A DNA stretch of 64,000 bases, taken from positions 1 through 64,000 of the forward strand of contig NZ_VDCQ01000007.1 in NCBI RefSeq assembly GCF_006265175.1, written 5' to 3'. Numbering within the stretch: position 1 is the stretch's first letter; every line of letters begins with the position of its first letter. Made by a program: the position numbers and the translations under genes. The notes under the pieces are model-generated. The model ran no database searches. It was not told where the DNA came from and was given only the letters and a program-made list of their open reading frames with translations. Shown piece after piece: positions 8,089 through 16,476 of this stretch. This stretch comes from Paenibacillus hemerocallicola. Its GTDB lineage: Bacteria; Bacillota; Bacilli; Paenibacillales; NBRC-103111.

Positions 8089-8622
8089 ATGGATGAACGC
8101 GAACTGCTCGTATTGGGCTTGCTGATGGCGCAAAGCCAGCACGGCTATCAGATCAACGAATTTATAGAACGCAACCTCGGACGGGTTTCCGATATGAAAA
8201 AGGCGACGGCCTACTCGATATTGAAAAGACTCGATCAAGCCGGCTACGTCGACGTGAGCGTGGAGCAAGAGGGGAACCGGCCGCCCCGGCAAATTTATTC
8301 GATTACGGCGAGCGGCGAAGCCAGGTTTCAGGAGCTTCTGCGAAGCATATTGTCCAGTGTGGAAAACGTAACGCCATCCGGCGATATCGGCCTTATGTTC
8401 ATCGATCATCTTCCCTCCCCGGAGGCGCTGACCTTGCTGGAGGAAAGGCTGAAACGAACGGAGCGGCTGCTGGCCATGTTCACCTCCGTACCCCGGCACG
8501 GTCACGGCAGCGGAGTCGATTTGTCCATCGGCCACCGGATTGCGCTGTTGAAATGCGACCGCGACTGGCTGACGGAAACGATCGGGACTTTCAAACCCTC
8601 TGCGGACGACTCCCGGGAATGA
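8089..8622 (+). CDS. PadR-family transcriptional regulator
   Basis: A 177-aa regulator. Residues 1-90 form a PadR winged helix (ELLVLGLLMAQSQHGYQINE, KATAYSILKRLDQAGYV, RPPRQIYSITASGEARFQEL). The C-terminal part is a helical dimerisation region typical of the longer PadR subfamily. GGAGGATCGGCCCGC precedes the ATG. The gene diverges from the membrane protein at 7495-7941, the usual arrangement for a PadR repressor and its target. The ligand is unknown. Confidence 0.92.
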   Translation: MDERELLVLGLLMAQSQHGYQINEFIERNLGRVSDMKKATAYSILKRLDQAGYVDVSVEQEGNRPPRQIYSITASGEARFQELLRSILSSVENVTPSGDIGLMFIDHLPSPEALTLLEERLKRTERLLAMFTSVPRHGHGSGVDLSIGHRIALLKCDRDWLTETIGTFKPSADDSRE

Positions 8623-8662
8623 AAGGCTTAAAAACGAAAGGCTTAAAAACTACGACTGCCTC

Positions 8663-9028
8663 ATTCGCGTACAGGAGTGCATGTAACCGTATGATCGGTG
8701 AAGGCAGGCCGCCTTGGGCGGCGCCTTTAGGGACCGCGAATCCAGCAAATATGCGCGGGCATGCGTGAGAAAACCCCTTAAAACCAGAGGGAGCGGAACT
8801 GGGATATGCTATTGACCCGAGTACTCTCGTTGATTGCAAAATAACGGAAAACCGTTCCGCTATTCCGCTGTTCACGATCATTTTCACCCCGAAAGATCGA
8901 GTTAACGGAAGCCTGAGCCGTTATCTTCTAGAGTGTATCGCATTTGGGGACAATAACGGAGTATAGTTCCTCTATTTACGGGCAACGTCATGGAATGCCC
9001 ACCAAGAAGCCTCCAGATCGTATGCGGA
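8663..9028 (+). repeat. dispersed intergenic element, copy B
   Basis: It begins ATTCGCGTACAGGAGT and ends TCCAGATCGTATGCGGAG, and is colinear with copy C at 52205-52545 and with copy A (minus strand) at 1820-2360. Internal landmarks are GGCCGCC...GGCGGC, CCGCGAATCCA, CAAAATAACGGAAAACC, CCGCTATTCCGCTGTT, GACAATAACGGA and GTTCCTCTATTTACGG. There is no open frame of note. It lies in the convergent gap between the PadR gene and the AraC gene. Confidence 0.75.
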
Positions 9029-9042
9029 GTATGCTCTCGTAC

Positions 9043-9094
9043 AAAAAAACGACGCGCCTTGCTTGATCGTTCAAGCGGAGCACGTCGTTTTTTT
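9043..9094. terminator. bidirectional terminator
   Basis: AAAAAAACGACG...CGTCGTTTTTTT forms a long stem with T runs on both strands and an inner CTTG/CAAG pairing. It lies between the convergent PadR (ends 8622) and AraC (ends 9151) genes. Confidence 0.85.
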
Positions 9095-9150
9095 CGTTTT
9101 TGCGCGGCATAAATTGGGCTTTGCGCAACGATCCGGTAAGGCCAGCCAGC

Positions 9151-9981
9151 CTATTCGGCCTGCTCGGGCGTGTTCAGTTCTCTGTATGTTTTCGGCGATA
9201 TTTTCGCGACGGCCTTGAACGAACGGTAAAAGGTGGAGACCGAGTCGTATCCGACCTCGAAGCAGATCGAAATAATATCTTTGCCGGTTTCCGCGAGCAG
9301 CTTCTGGGCGAGGCGGATGCGCACCTCGGTCAAATATTGCATCGGCGTCATGTCGTACCGTTCCTTGAAAATATTGTTCACGTGACGGGTGCTTATTCCG
9401 AGCTTGGAAGCGATATCGACCGCCGTCAGCGGATCGAAATAGTGCGAGTCGATATAGCTGCGTATTTTCTCCGCGCGGAGCCGGTTCGAGCCGGTTCCGA
9501 CCGCTTGCGATTGGATCGACCGGGCCAGCGCCAGCAGCAGCTGCGACAGCTGGATTTTGAGCGACAGCCTGCCGAGCGCAGTCGGTTCCTTGGACTGCTC
9601 GAACAGCATTTTCCGCAGCAGCTGGCGAAGCTCGCTTCCGATGAACAAGTTCGGCTTCATCAGAATCGATGCTTGAAAATGGGTGCGAAGCAGCTGCTCG
9701 GCCATTTCCGGATCGAGCGCCGCTTCGTCGAACGCAAGCACGAGCAGCGTCAATCTCGAATCCGACATGACGGAATGGTTGGAGAATGGAACGATAAGGG
9801 CCGTATCGTCGACGGCCAGCTCATGCGTTTCCCCGTCCAGCCTGATCTTGCCTTCGCCCTCCAGCACGAACAGCAGCTGATGCGTCTGGTGATGGTGCTC
9901 GGATACGAGATGGCCGCCCATATGCTTCTGCTCGTATATATCGATTTGATTCCGGGACAAGTCGATCCATTTGATCGTCAT
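9151..9981 (-). CDS. AraC-family transcriptional regulator
   Basis: A 276-aa protein with an N-terminal cupin sensor (residues about 20-80, HHHQTHQLLFVLEGEGKI) and two C-terminal helix-turn-helix units. The first is LTAVDIASKLGISTRHVNNI; the second is DIISICFEVGYDSVSTFYRS, followed by SPKTYRE. The start at 9981 follows GGAGGCTGCGCC; the open frame extends upstream without any family feature. It lies 232 bp downstream of the GH106-like gene on the same strand, with a terminator between them, so it is probably transcribed separately. It is a reasonable regulator for that hydrolase and responds to an unknown sugar. Confidence 0.92.
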   Translation of the reverse strand: MTIKWIDLSRNQIDIYEQKHMGGHLVSEHHHQTHQLLFVLEGEGKIRLDGETHELAVDDTALIVPFSNHSVMSDSRLTLLVLAFDEAALDPEMAEQLLRTHFQASILMKPNLFIGSELRQLLRKMLFEQSKEPTALGRLSLKIQLSQLLLALARSIQSQAVGTGSNRLRAEKIRSYIDSHYFDPLTAVDIASKLGISTRHVNNIFKERYDMTPMQYLTEVRIRLAQKLLAETGKDIISICFEVGYDSVSTFYRSFKAVAKISPKTYRELNTPEQAE

Positions 9982-10148
9982 GGCGCAGCCTCCATCCGTA
10001 GAACGGTTCGGGGTATAAGCCGCGATATCGCGAAATCGATCCATGCGCTGCCCTCGCGATACCCCGCTAACCGGTACATCTAGCTTATCGTACTGATTAT
10101 AACGGAAACCCGGGGGCAGGTGCAGAAAAAAATAATGGGGCGCCTTTC

Positions 10149-10187
10149 GAAAAAAACCTTCCGTCTGCCATCGGGCGCCGGAAGGTA
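10149..10187 (-). terminator. terminator of the GH106-like gene
   Basis: On the minus strand ACCTTCC (10180-10186) pairs with GGAAGGT (10156-10162) and is followed by seven Ts. It lies 27 bp past the stop codon at 10214. Confidence 0.8.
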
Positions 10188-10213
10188 TTCTGCAAGGAAA
10201 CGCGCGTTCCGCT

Positions 10214-12814
10214 CTATTCGTTCGTTTCCGCAATGTCCACCGTTACCGGCCCGAACAGGCCGGACGGCAGCGAGGCTTCGTTGTAGGCGTTCGCCAAGCT
10301 GTTGGCAATCGTGACGCGAAGCCGGTTTAAGCCCGGTACGGCCGCCGCGGAAATATCCGCATACCGGTACGGCTTCCAGAACCGGACGCCCAGCTCCGTG
10401 CCGTTCAGCTCGACCGAGGCCATTTCCTCCGCTTCGCCCAGATCGAGACGGATGCTCCGGCCCGCGCCGACGTCCTCCTGCTCCAGATGGAACTCGTTCC
10501 CGTACTCGACTTTGCCGGAAAAGTGCTCCATCCCGTCCCATCCGGTCCAGGAGCCGAGCTCGACCGCGCCGAAGCTGACGCACTCATCGTCCTTCGTCCC
10601 GGATACGGTCGCGGTCCATCCTGCATCGAGGCGGATCGTGCGCATCGTGTGCGATGTCGCGACCGATGCGGCTACGACGGGCGTTCCCGACGGGTCGACG
10701 CACAGAATGACGCTCTCCCTCCGTTCCAGCGCAACCGGCAAACGGACGGATCGCCCGGTCCCCGACGTCGGAAGCACCGGCTGTACGGACGAGCCTCCCG
10801 TCCACGGATCCCATTTCTCCACAAAGCCGGCTGTTCCAAGCAGGGCAATGCCTTCCCAACGTTCCTCGCCTTCATTGACCAACAAATAGAAGTGGGCACC
10901 CTCCTTTCGAACGTGGCTGATGCGAATATCGGAAGCCGCAGGGCTTAGCCCGACATCGCGAGCAATGAGCCTGTCGATTAGAGCGGGAAGCTCCGAACCG
11001 GAGACCGCATGTTGAGACCCGGAGTAACTAGCGACCGGCAATGCCGCCAATGCCGTATCCACCCCGGCCGCAACCGGTGCTTCCGCCAGCTCCAAGTCCC
11101 CTGACTCGGACGCCTCCTCCGATACGACGATTACCGTTCCGCCCGACTGTACGAACTCCTCCAGCCTGCTCCTCGTCTTCGCCGAAAATTGCTCCGGCCG
11201 ATCGACGATAATGACCGAATAGCCATAGTCGCCTATACGCGCCTCGCCGTCGCGCAGCATGCACGAATCGGTGAACAACCGCTCTTCCAAATAGTTGAAC
11301 TCGATCTGGCTTCGGTAGAGCGGAATGGCGATTTCCCAAGGCATCCGGTCTTCTTCGCATAAAATCGCGGTCCGGGCCGCGTTGACGGAGTCCGTCATGA
11401 GCCAGCTCATCCGTCTCATATAGTCGCTGATGTGCCGGTAATGCGGCCACCAAATACTGTTCGGGCCTACGTCCGGCGGACGCTCGTCCCGCCTCTCCCC
11501 TTCGATGGAGTAATAGAACGCGTGCGGCACGAGCAGATTGACGCCGCGGACGAACAGCCAGTCCATGTACCATTTCATCTCGTCGGCAGTAAAATGCCAG
11601 CCCAGCCCGTCCTTGAAGCAGGCGCCGAAGCATTCGTTCAAATTCCGTCTTCTGCCCCGGTGGCGCGCCGCGTCCGACGAGCATTTGCCGAGTGTGCTGC
11701 CCGCCCCTTGCAGCCCTTTGTCCCCGCCCGGCTCGACCACTCTCCAAACGATATCCTGGCCCGGCAGCTGAAAATAGTCGAGCAGGCCGATCTCGTCGCT
11801 ATGGCCGGGATGCCCGGTCAACTGGATGCCATGCTCCTCGCACCAGACCGAGAGCGGACGGTAAAAGCTGTCGGTCAGCTTGGCATTTACGGCTTTTTGA
11901 TAGGCGGCACGAATGTCTCCGGTCCCGTGTCCGGCATCGAGCCAGAGTGCCGGCAGCTGCTCCTCCTTCAAGCCGAAGCGCCGGGCGTAGGAGAGAAATC
12001 CGTCCGTCCAAGGCTTCAAGTCGCGAATCGGCTTACGCCCCAAAATGTTCGGTTCGTCCGTAAACATCGCGATCACGGTGCTTCCGAAAAACCGCTGCAG
12101 CTTCCCGTAATAAGCTTCGTGCGTCAATCGGATGAACGTTTCCGTTGCCTTCGGATTCAACAGGTCGGCCGACGGCGGTGCATCGGGATCGACATCATCC
12201 TGTCCGAAATAAACGCCGCGTATAACCCCTTTGGAATAAGTCTCCACGAACAGCAGGACGGACCAGCTTCCGCCGTCCGGAGGCTGAAAAGCAACCTTAT
12301 CGGTATTCCCGGCCCCGAGCAGCACCACTTTGGCGGGATCGATCCCGCCGTCGAATGTTTTCGCCACTGCTTGCACCGATACCAATGTCTCGCCGTCCTG
12401 AAGGATTACGGGAAATTCGCTGCCTCCTTCGCATGGAATCTCGATCATCTTCAGCCCGCGGCTCGCGTACGCCGGGTTGTCGCGTACGACCATCCCCATC
12501 GCCGACCCGGACGGATACATCGCTTCGTCATACAGGATGACTTTCATATGAAGCCGTTCCGCTTCCTCTACCGCCGCTTCCACCAAATTCAAGTAGCCGT
12601 CCGATAAATAAGGCGTCGATTCGCACAAACCGAGCCGCGGGTGAATGACGAAGCCCGCTACCCCCTTTTCGCGGAAATCGCGAATTTGTCCGATTATCTC
12701 TTCCCGTTCCATACGTCCGTTCCAGAACCAGAAAGGCATAGGCGAAAATTCGTCGTCCGGCTCGATGAATTGCTTTTTCAGCGCTTCGAGCATGACGCCG
12801 TTCCGTTTTTCCAT
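10214..12814 (-). CDS. GH106-like glycoside hydrolase (rhamnosidase type)
   Basis: An 866-aa protein. The N-terminal barrel opens with SPMPFWFWNGRM and continues with GVAGFVIHPRLGL and KVILYDEAMYPSGSAMG, which I recognise as the start of the glycosyl hydrolase 106 (alpha-L-rhamnosidase) type. The middle contains TDEPNILG and ELTGHPGHSDEIG-like segments. Residues about 760-866 form a GH2-type beta-sandwich sugar-binding domain (ASVELNGTELGVRFWKPYRY, LRVTIANSLANAYNEA). There is no signal peptide, so it is probably cytoplasmic and acts on imported oligosaccharides or glycosides. The start at 12814 has AAGGGG 9 nt upstream; an ATG seven codons later is possible. The AraC regulator follows. The linkage specificity is uncertain. 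Confidence 0.78.
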   Translation of the reverse strand: MEKRNGVMLEALKKQFIEPDDEFSPMPFWFWNGRMEREEIIGQIRDFREKGVAGFVIHPRLGLCESTPYLSDGYLNLVEAAVEEAERLHMKVILYDEAMYPSGSAMGMVVRDNPAYASRGLKMIEIPCEGGSEFPVILQDGETLVSVQAVAKTFDGGIDPAKVVLLGAGNTDKVAFQPPDGGSWSVLLFVETYSKGVIRGVYFGQDDVDPDAPPSADLLNPKATETFIRLTHEAYYGKLQRFFGSTVIAMFTDEPNILGRKPIRDLKPWTDGFLSYARRFGLKEEQLPALWLDAGHGTGDIRAAYQKAVNAKLTDSFYRPLSVWCEEHGIQLTGHPGHSDEIGLLDYFQLPGQDIVWRVVEPGGDKGLQGAGSTLGKCSSDAARHRGRRRNLNECFGACFKDGLGWHFTADEMKWYMDWLFVRGVNLLVPHAFYYSIEGERRDERPPDVGPNSIWWPHYRHISDYMRRMSWLMTDSVNAARTAILCEEDRMPWEIAIPLYRSQIEFNYLEERLFTDSCMLRDGEARIGDYGYSVIIVDRPEQFSAKTRSRLEEFVQSGGTVIVVSEEASESGDLELAEAPVAAGVDTALAALPVASYSGSQHAVSGSELPALIDRLIARDVGLSPAASDIRISHVRKEGAHFYLLVNEGEERWEGIALLGTAGFVEKWDPWTGGSSVQPVLPTSGTGRSVRLPVALERRESVILCVDPSGTPVVAASVATSHTMRTIRLDAGWTATVSGTKDDECVSFGAVELGSWTGWDGMEHFSGKVEYGNEFHLEQEDVGAGRSIRLDLGEAEEMASVELNGTELGVRFWKPYRYADISAAAVPGLNRLRVTIANSLANAYNEASLPSGLFGPVTVDIAETNE

Positions 12815-12893
12815 ATGGCTGTACCCCTTCGCTGCGATCCGATGCAGCTTGCTTCATTTTTGGCTGATAGCACTCTTGCCTAATCCACTATAT

Positions 12894-12934
12894 AAAAAAA
12901 CAGGACCGCAGCACCATTGGCGATACGGACCTGT
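12894..12934 (-). terminator. terminator-like hairpin upstream of GH106-like gene
   Basis: On the minus strand ACAGGTCCG (12926-12934) pairs with CGGTCCTGT (12900-12908, one mismatch), followed by seven Ts. No intact minus-strand gene lies before it; the next gene on that strand begins only 80 bp later at 12814. It is either the terminator of a lost gene or a conditional terminator in the leader of the hydrolase gene. Confidence 0.6.
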
Positions 12935-13056
12935 AGATTGCCGATTCGGTCATTCGGGACGATTGGCTAACGGGACATCCGCCCTTTCCATGCGATTCCT
13001 CGATTTTTACCTGTTGGTATAGCTTACGTACAAGTCGACCGTAGCTAGGCAACGTT

Positions 13057-13466
13057 CTCCATCCCCTGGGCGACTCCGCCGATTTTCACCGCGAATTCAA
13101 GCAAGAAATGATCCGATACCCCGCCTGACGCATTACCGAACACGATTTGCTCGTCGGAACATGGACCAGCCCGAGCGACTTCGGCGACCTTATAGGCAAA
13201 TTGACGCCGGATCGCTGGTTTCACGGCACCGAGTACGGAACGCTTGCCGAATGGAAGGTGACGAAGGAAGGCAGCTTCATCAACGGGCTGCAGGGTGCGG
13301 AGACCACGCTCGACATGCTCGGCCTTCATATCGCGAGCCGATCCGCGTCCGTTTCGAAGTAAGCGAAGACGCCGCGAACAAGGGCGGCCCAAATTTGTTC
13401 GGCTCCGGATTCGGGGATCATCCGCAAAATATTATACTGGCATTCGTTCGCAGCAGCGAACGTTGA
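13057..13466 (+). pseudogene. decayed gene with frameshifts, function not recognised
   Basis: Three reading-frame pieces read as one protein in order. The first (about 13057-13125) contains GDSADFHREFKQEMIRYPA then a stop. The second (13147-13362) contains LVGTWTSPSDFG, LTPDRWFHGTEYGTLAEWKV and ETTLDMLGLHIAS. The third, in another frame, contains PIRVRFEVSEDAANKGG and LFGSGFGDHPQNIILAF before a stop at 13466. At least two frameshifts break it and there is no start codon with a ribosome site. I do not recognise the family. The segments look like real protein rather than chance frames because each ends close to where the next begins. Confidence 0.5.
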
Positions 13467-13493
13467 TCCGAAGCTGACATTTATGCTCCTCAA

Positions 13494-13531
13494 CAAAAAA
13501 AACCACACGGCCGTAGGCCTTGCGGTTTTTT
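13494..13531. terminator. bidirectional terminator
   Basis: AACCACACGGCC (13501-13512), a GTA loop and GGCCTTGCGGTT (13516-13527) with A/T runs on both sides. It separates the decayed plus-strand gene from the minus-strand gene ending at 13565. Confidence 0.8.
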
Positions 13532-13564
13532 GTTTCCGATTCCATATTCAGCGGCTTTCTCCTG

Positions 13565-14659
13565 CTATTCGAACAGGCATTCGCTCAAAAAGGCCGGAGC
13601 GTATCCGTTCTCGCTCGCCCATTTGGCCGCCGTCATCAGCTTGTCCCGGTAATCCGGCTGATACGCACTATAATGGGTGTAATAGTACTGCTCGTGGATG
13701 AGCATTTCTATAAAGCCCGCTTCGCCGGGCAGTGCCTTGACCCGCTCCAGCTCCGGAACGATTTGGTCCTTCTTGAGCCGGTCGAGCACCGCGTCGATTT
13801 TGACGAAAACCATATCCTCGCTATGATCCTTCCAGAAATCCCGCCTGTTCAAATGCGCGGTCTGGCTGGCGTCCAAATAGTAAGAAACAACCGGTTTCCC
13901 GTCGGCAAATACGAAATAGCCCGCCAAGCCGCGGAAGCCGTATTCCCTGAGCGCTCTGCATCCTTCGCGAGTAGCTTCCCCCCAATGGATCGTCGTTACC
14001 GGATCGAGAAGCTCCTCTCCCGCAAAGCGGATAATTTGCTCCGTCACCCGCTCGCAGTCCCGTATGACCTCGTCCGCCCCGGCGTTGATATATGGCTTAT
14101 CCGGGTCGTTCTGCAGGGCATGAAACGTCAACCGGATCCAATCCGAATTCGCCTTCCACTCCTCTTTGTACGTATCCGGCATTTGGGATAGGTCGAACCC
14201 TTCCGTCTGATAATAAAGGTTAAATTGCACCTTCGTCCCGTACGCGTCGTGCACGTCCTTATACATGGCCAAATACGGATTATCGAAGATAGACCGGTAA
14301 ACGTCGCGATTTTGCGCGATATCTTTCAGAAACCAAATATTGTCGTCCACGGATATCCGATATTTGTTAGTCGCATGCTTTAGCCAGTACACGACCAGAC
14401 TGTCGCTGTAACCGGCTTCTTCATCGGCGATCGCGATCGTGTTGCTGTACCCGTCCAATGCGATTACCGCATAATAACCCCCGTCCCGCGGCACTGCTTC
14501 GACACCGTTGACAGCAACGCGGCATCCGCCGGGCCCCGCTATGGCGACTGTAATGTGCAGCCGTCCGTCGCGGAGCTCGCCGTCATATTCGTTCAGCATG
14601 TCGCCATCCAAAGGGAATATCGTCTTCCATTGTCGATTCGAATTAGGTTGTTCGGCCAT
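13565..14659 (-). CDS. uncharacterised 364-aa protein (possibly deacetylase-like barrel)
   Basis: Residues about 10-80 look like a small beta-sandwich (GELRDGRLHITVAIAGPGGC, RVAVNGVEAVPRDGGYYAVI). From residue about 95 an alpha/beta domain begins with RISVDDNIWFLKDIAQN and continues with YGTKVQFNLYYQTEGF, DWIRLTFHAL and GYFVFADGKPVVSYY. The opening ISVDDN.WFL and THWGEAT-like pieces are reminiscent of NodB/polysaccharide-deacetylase barrels that lost the classical metal motif, but I cannot assign a reaction. There is no signal peptide. The start at 14659 follows GGAGG with a 10-nt spacer. It is 77 bp downstream of the esterase gene and probably co-transcribed with it. Confidence 0.75.
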   Translation of the reverse strand: MAEQPNSNRQWKTIFPLDGDMLNEYDGELRDGRLHITVAIAGPGGCRVAVNGVEAVPRDGGYYAVIALDGYSNTIAIADEEAGYSDSLVVYWLKHATNKYRISVDDNIWFLKDIAQNRDVYRSIFDNPYLAMYKDVHDAYGTKVQFNLYYQTEGFDLSQMPDTYKEEWKANSDWIRLTFHALQNDPDKPYINAGADEVIRDCERVTEQIIRFAGEELLDPVTTIHWGEATREGCRALREYGFRGLAGYFVFADGKPVVSYYLDASQTAHLNRRDFWKDHSEDMVFVKIDAVLDRLKKDQIVPELERVKALPGEAGFIEMLIHEQYYYTHYSAYQPDYRDKLMTAAKWASENGYAPAFLSECLFE

Positions 14660-14736
14660 TTCAACCATTCCTCCACATATCGTCCGCACGCGAAAATCGG
14701 ATGCTTCCGGCTCCGCTTCTACGACGTTATCTCATT

Positions 14737-15765
14737 TCAGCTATGGCGCTTCAGCCACGTATCCAAAAAATCGTATGCGGCGGCCCTTACGGGACCGGGG
14801 AAATCGTGCGCGCTCGTGCCGTCCAATGAGAGCATGCGTTCCGGTTCGCCCAGCCATTCGTACAGCGCATGCAAATCGCGCATCGATTCGGCGATCGGCT
14901 CCCAATGAGGGAATATTTTGTCCGCTTGGCCGCTCCAGTTGAACAAGGGCGTCGGTGCGGCCAAAGCCGCGATCTCGTGCCATTCGAACGGCACGATTCC
15001 CCGCTCCAGCTCGTCGGTAATGACGGGAATGTGCGAGAACCAGTCTCTTCGTCCCCAACGTCCGGGATTCGGATCGCCCGTAAACGTAGCGTAGCCGCAG
15101 CTCGATACGACCGCCCGGATCCGCTCGTCCGCGACCGCGAGGAAAATCGCGTTGTAGCCTCCGAGGGAGTGCCCGATTGCCCCGATCCTGCCGGCGTCGA
15201 CATAGTCGAGCGATACGAGCAGGTCCACTCCTTGCCGGTGGTCGGCGATCATCTTCGCGACTGCGGTCCACTGCGGATATCGCTCGTAGAATGGAGCCGT
15301 CTGGTAAGGAGATGCTCCTTCGTAGACGCGTTCGCCCGCGGTGATCGTATCGGGCGCGAGCACGACATAACCGCGATCGGCCAGCTCCGCGCCATAGCGC
15401 CGGTTGTGACGTCCCTGCGGGGTGGCCACGTCGGCCTTGCCCTCGTTCGACGTCGGATGAAGCGCCAGGACCGCCGGCTGCCTCGCGGCCGCTTCCCGCG
15501 AGCCGCGCTTCGGCACGAGCAGGTACGCGGTCACCGTATCCCCGTCTGCCGTATCATAGCGAAGGTGCCGTCGGACGTGCCGCTCTTCCTCCGTTTCCGA
15601 CAATACCTCGTAGCGAAGCGGAACGGACTCCGGCAAGCCGCCGATGCACTCCAGCCATCGACGCATGATCGATTGCCGCTTTGCCTCCCATTCCGCCTTG
15701 TCGGAAATGCCGTGCAGCAGCTTCGGTATGCCGTCACGGTTCAGTTGCTCCAGCGAATAGCTCAT
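14737..15765 (-). CDS. alpha/beta hydrolase (acetyl-esterase/dienelactone hydrolase type)
   Basis: A 342-aa serine hydrolase. The nucleophile elbow GHSLGGYNA contains the catalytic Ser, WSGQADKIFPHWE contains the likely acid Asp, and DGTSAHDFPGPV contains the likely His. RQPAVLALHPTSNEG and GYVVLAPDTITAGERV are the usual oxyanion and strand segments. The protein has no signal peptide and is of the length of family esterases that remove acyl groups from sugars or xenobiotics. AAGGGGG lies 7 nt before the ATG. It is the first gene of a two-gene unit with the uncharacterised protein at 13565-14659. Confidence 0.88.
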   Translation of the reverse strand: MSYSLEQLNRDGIPKLLHGISDKAEWEAKRQSIMRRWLECIGGLPESVPLRYEVLSETEEERHVRRHLRYDTADGDTVTAYLLVPKRGSREAAARQPAVLALHPTSNEGKADVATPQGRHNRRYGAELADRGYVVLAPDTITAGERVYEGASPYQTAPFYERYPQWTAVAKMIADHRQGVDLLVSLDYVDAGRIGAIGHSLGGYNAIFLAVADERIRAVVSSCGYATFTGDPNPGRWGRRDWFSHIPVITDELERGIVPFEWHEIAALAAPTPLFNWSGQADKIFPHWEPIAESMRDLHALYEWLGEPERMLSLDGTSAHDFPGPVRAAAYDFLDTWLKRHS

Positions 15766-15965
15766 GGGCGCCCCCTTGTAAATTCATGATATATACATGT
15801 ATTTCTATAGGCAAACTTCGCATTATGTATTTGGCATTACGCCAATCTCCATTATAATGTCATTTCCAGGCCCTGAAAAGAGTCAAGTTGCTCCGCCGTA
15901 CAGGCCGTATAGAAGGCCGATTCCTTAAAAAACGATGAATCACGCAGACGAACTGTACAGCATGA

Positions 15966-16163
15966 GGCTGTTGAAAAAGTCTGCAAAGAGAGGGAGCGCC
16001 GGAAACAAGAGGCGGGGGAATGCGCTCCACATCCGTTAACATCGTGTTGGTTTTAAGATTTTAGCGGTTACAACACGATTTTAAAGTCAACCGCTTCGCT
16101 TTCCGCACACTTCCCCCACCGCTTTTTGTATGACAAATCTCTCTTTTGACTTTTTCAACAACC
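15966..16163. mobile_element. MITE-like element with terminal inverted repeats
   Basis: GGCTGTTGAAAAAGTC at 15966-15981 is matched in inverse orientation by GACTTTTTCAACAACC at 16148-16163 (15 of 16), and the match continues inward through AAAGAGAG. The roughly 198-bp body has no transposase and contains the internal pair AACACGAT/ATCGTGTT. This structure suits a nonautonomous element mobilised by a transposase elsewhere. No target-site duplication is obvious. Confidence 0.6.
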
Positions 16164-16164
16164 A

Positions 16165-16337
16165 GAAAATATGCAGCTATTTCGGTGAAGACTTGCCTCG
16201 CTGCCGTGGTGAACTGGAAAATATACAGTTATTCTAGCTTGTTTACACCCATTTTTCGGTCTGGTAGTGATTTACCTGCATATTTTCCGCTTATTTCGGC
16301 GAATATCGCGAATTTGCTGAAAATAACTGTATCATTT
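16165..16337. repeat. four dispersed copies of a GAAAATATGCAG-type motif
   Basis: GAAAATATGCAGCTATTTCGG (16165), GAAAATATACAGTTATTC (16217) and TGAAAATAACTGTATCAT (about 16318) on the plus strand, and the inverse of the first type at 16276-16299 (CTGCATATTTTCCGCTTATT). The arrangement allows the outer copies to pair into a long hairpin. No gene is present. Confidence 0.55.
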
Positions 16338-16429
16338 ACAGTCAAGCATGAGGAGGCTAGCTTCCGTCGACGTCATTCGGTCGCTCTGCCTGGAGCTGCC
16401 GCCGGCCTTTTAAAAATTCCGCTGCATCG

Positions 16430-16461
16430 AAAAAAGGCGGGGAAACTTGCTCTCCCCGCCC
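16430..16461 (-). terminator. terminator of the Gfo/Idh gene
   Basis: On the minus strand GGCGGGG pairs with CCCCGCC across a 14-nt loop, followed by TTTTTT. It begins 16 bp past the stop codon at 16477. Confidence 0.85.
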
Positions 16462-16476
16462 CGATCTTCGCTTGTA

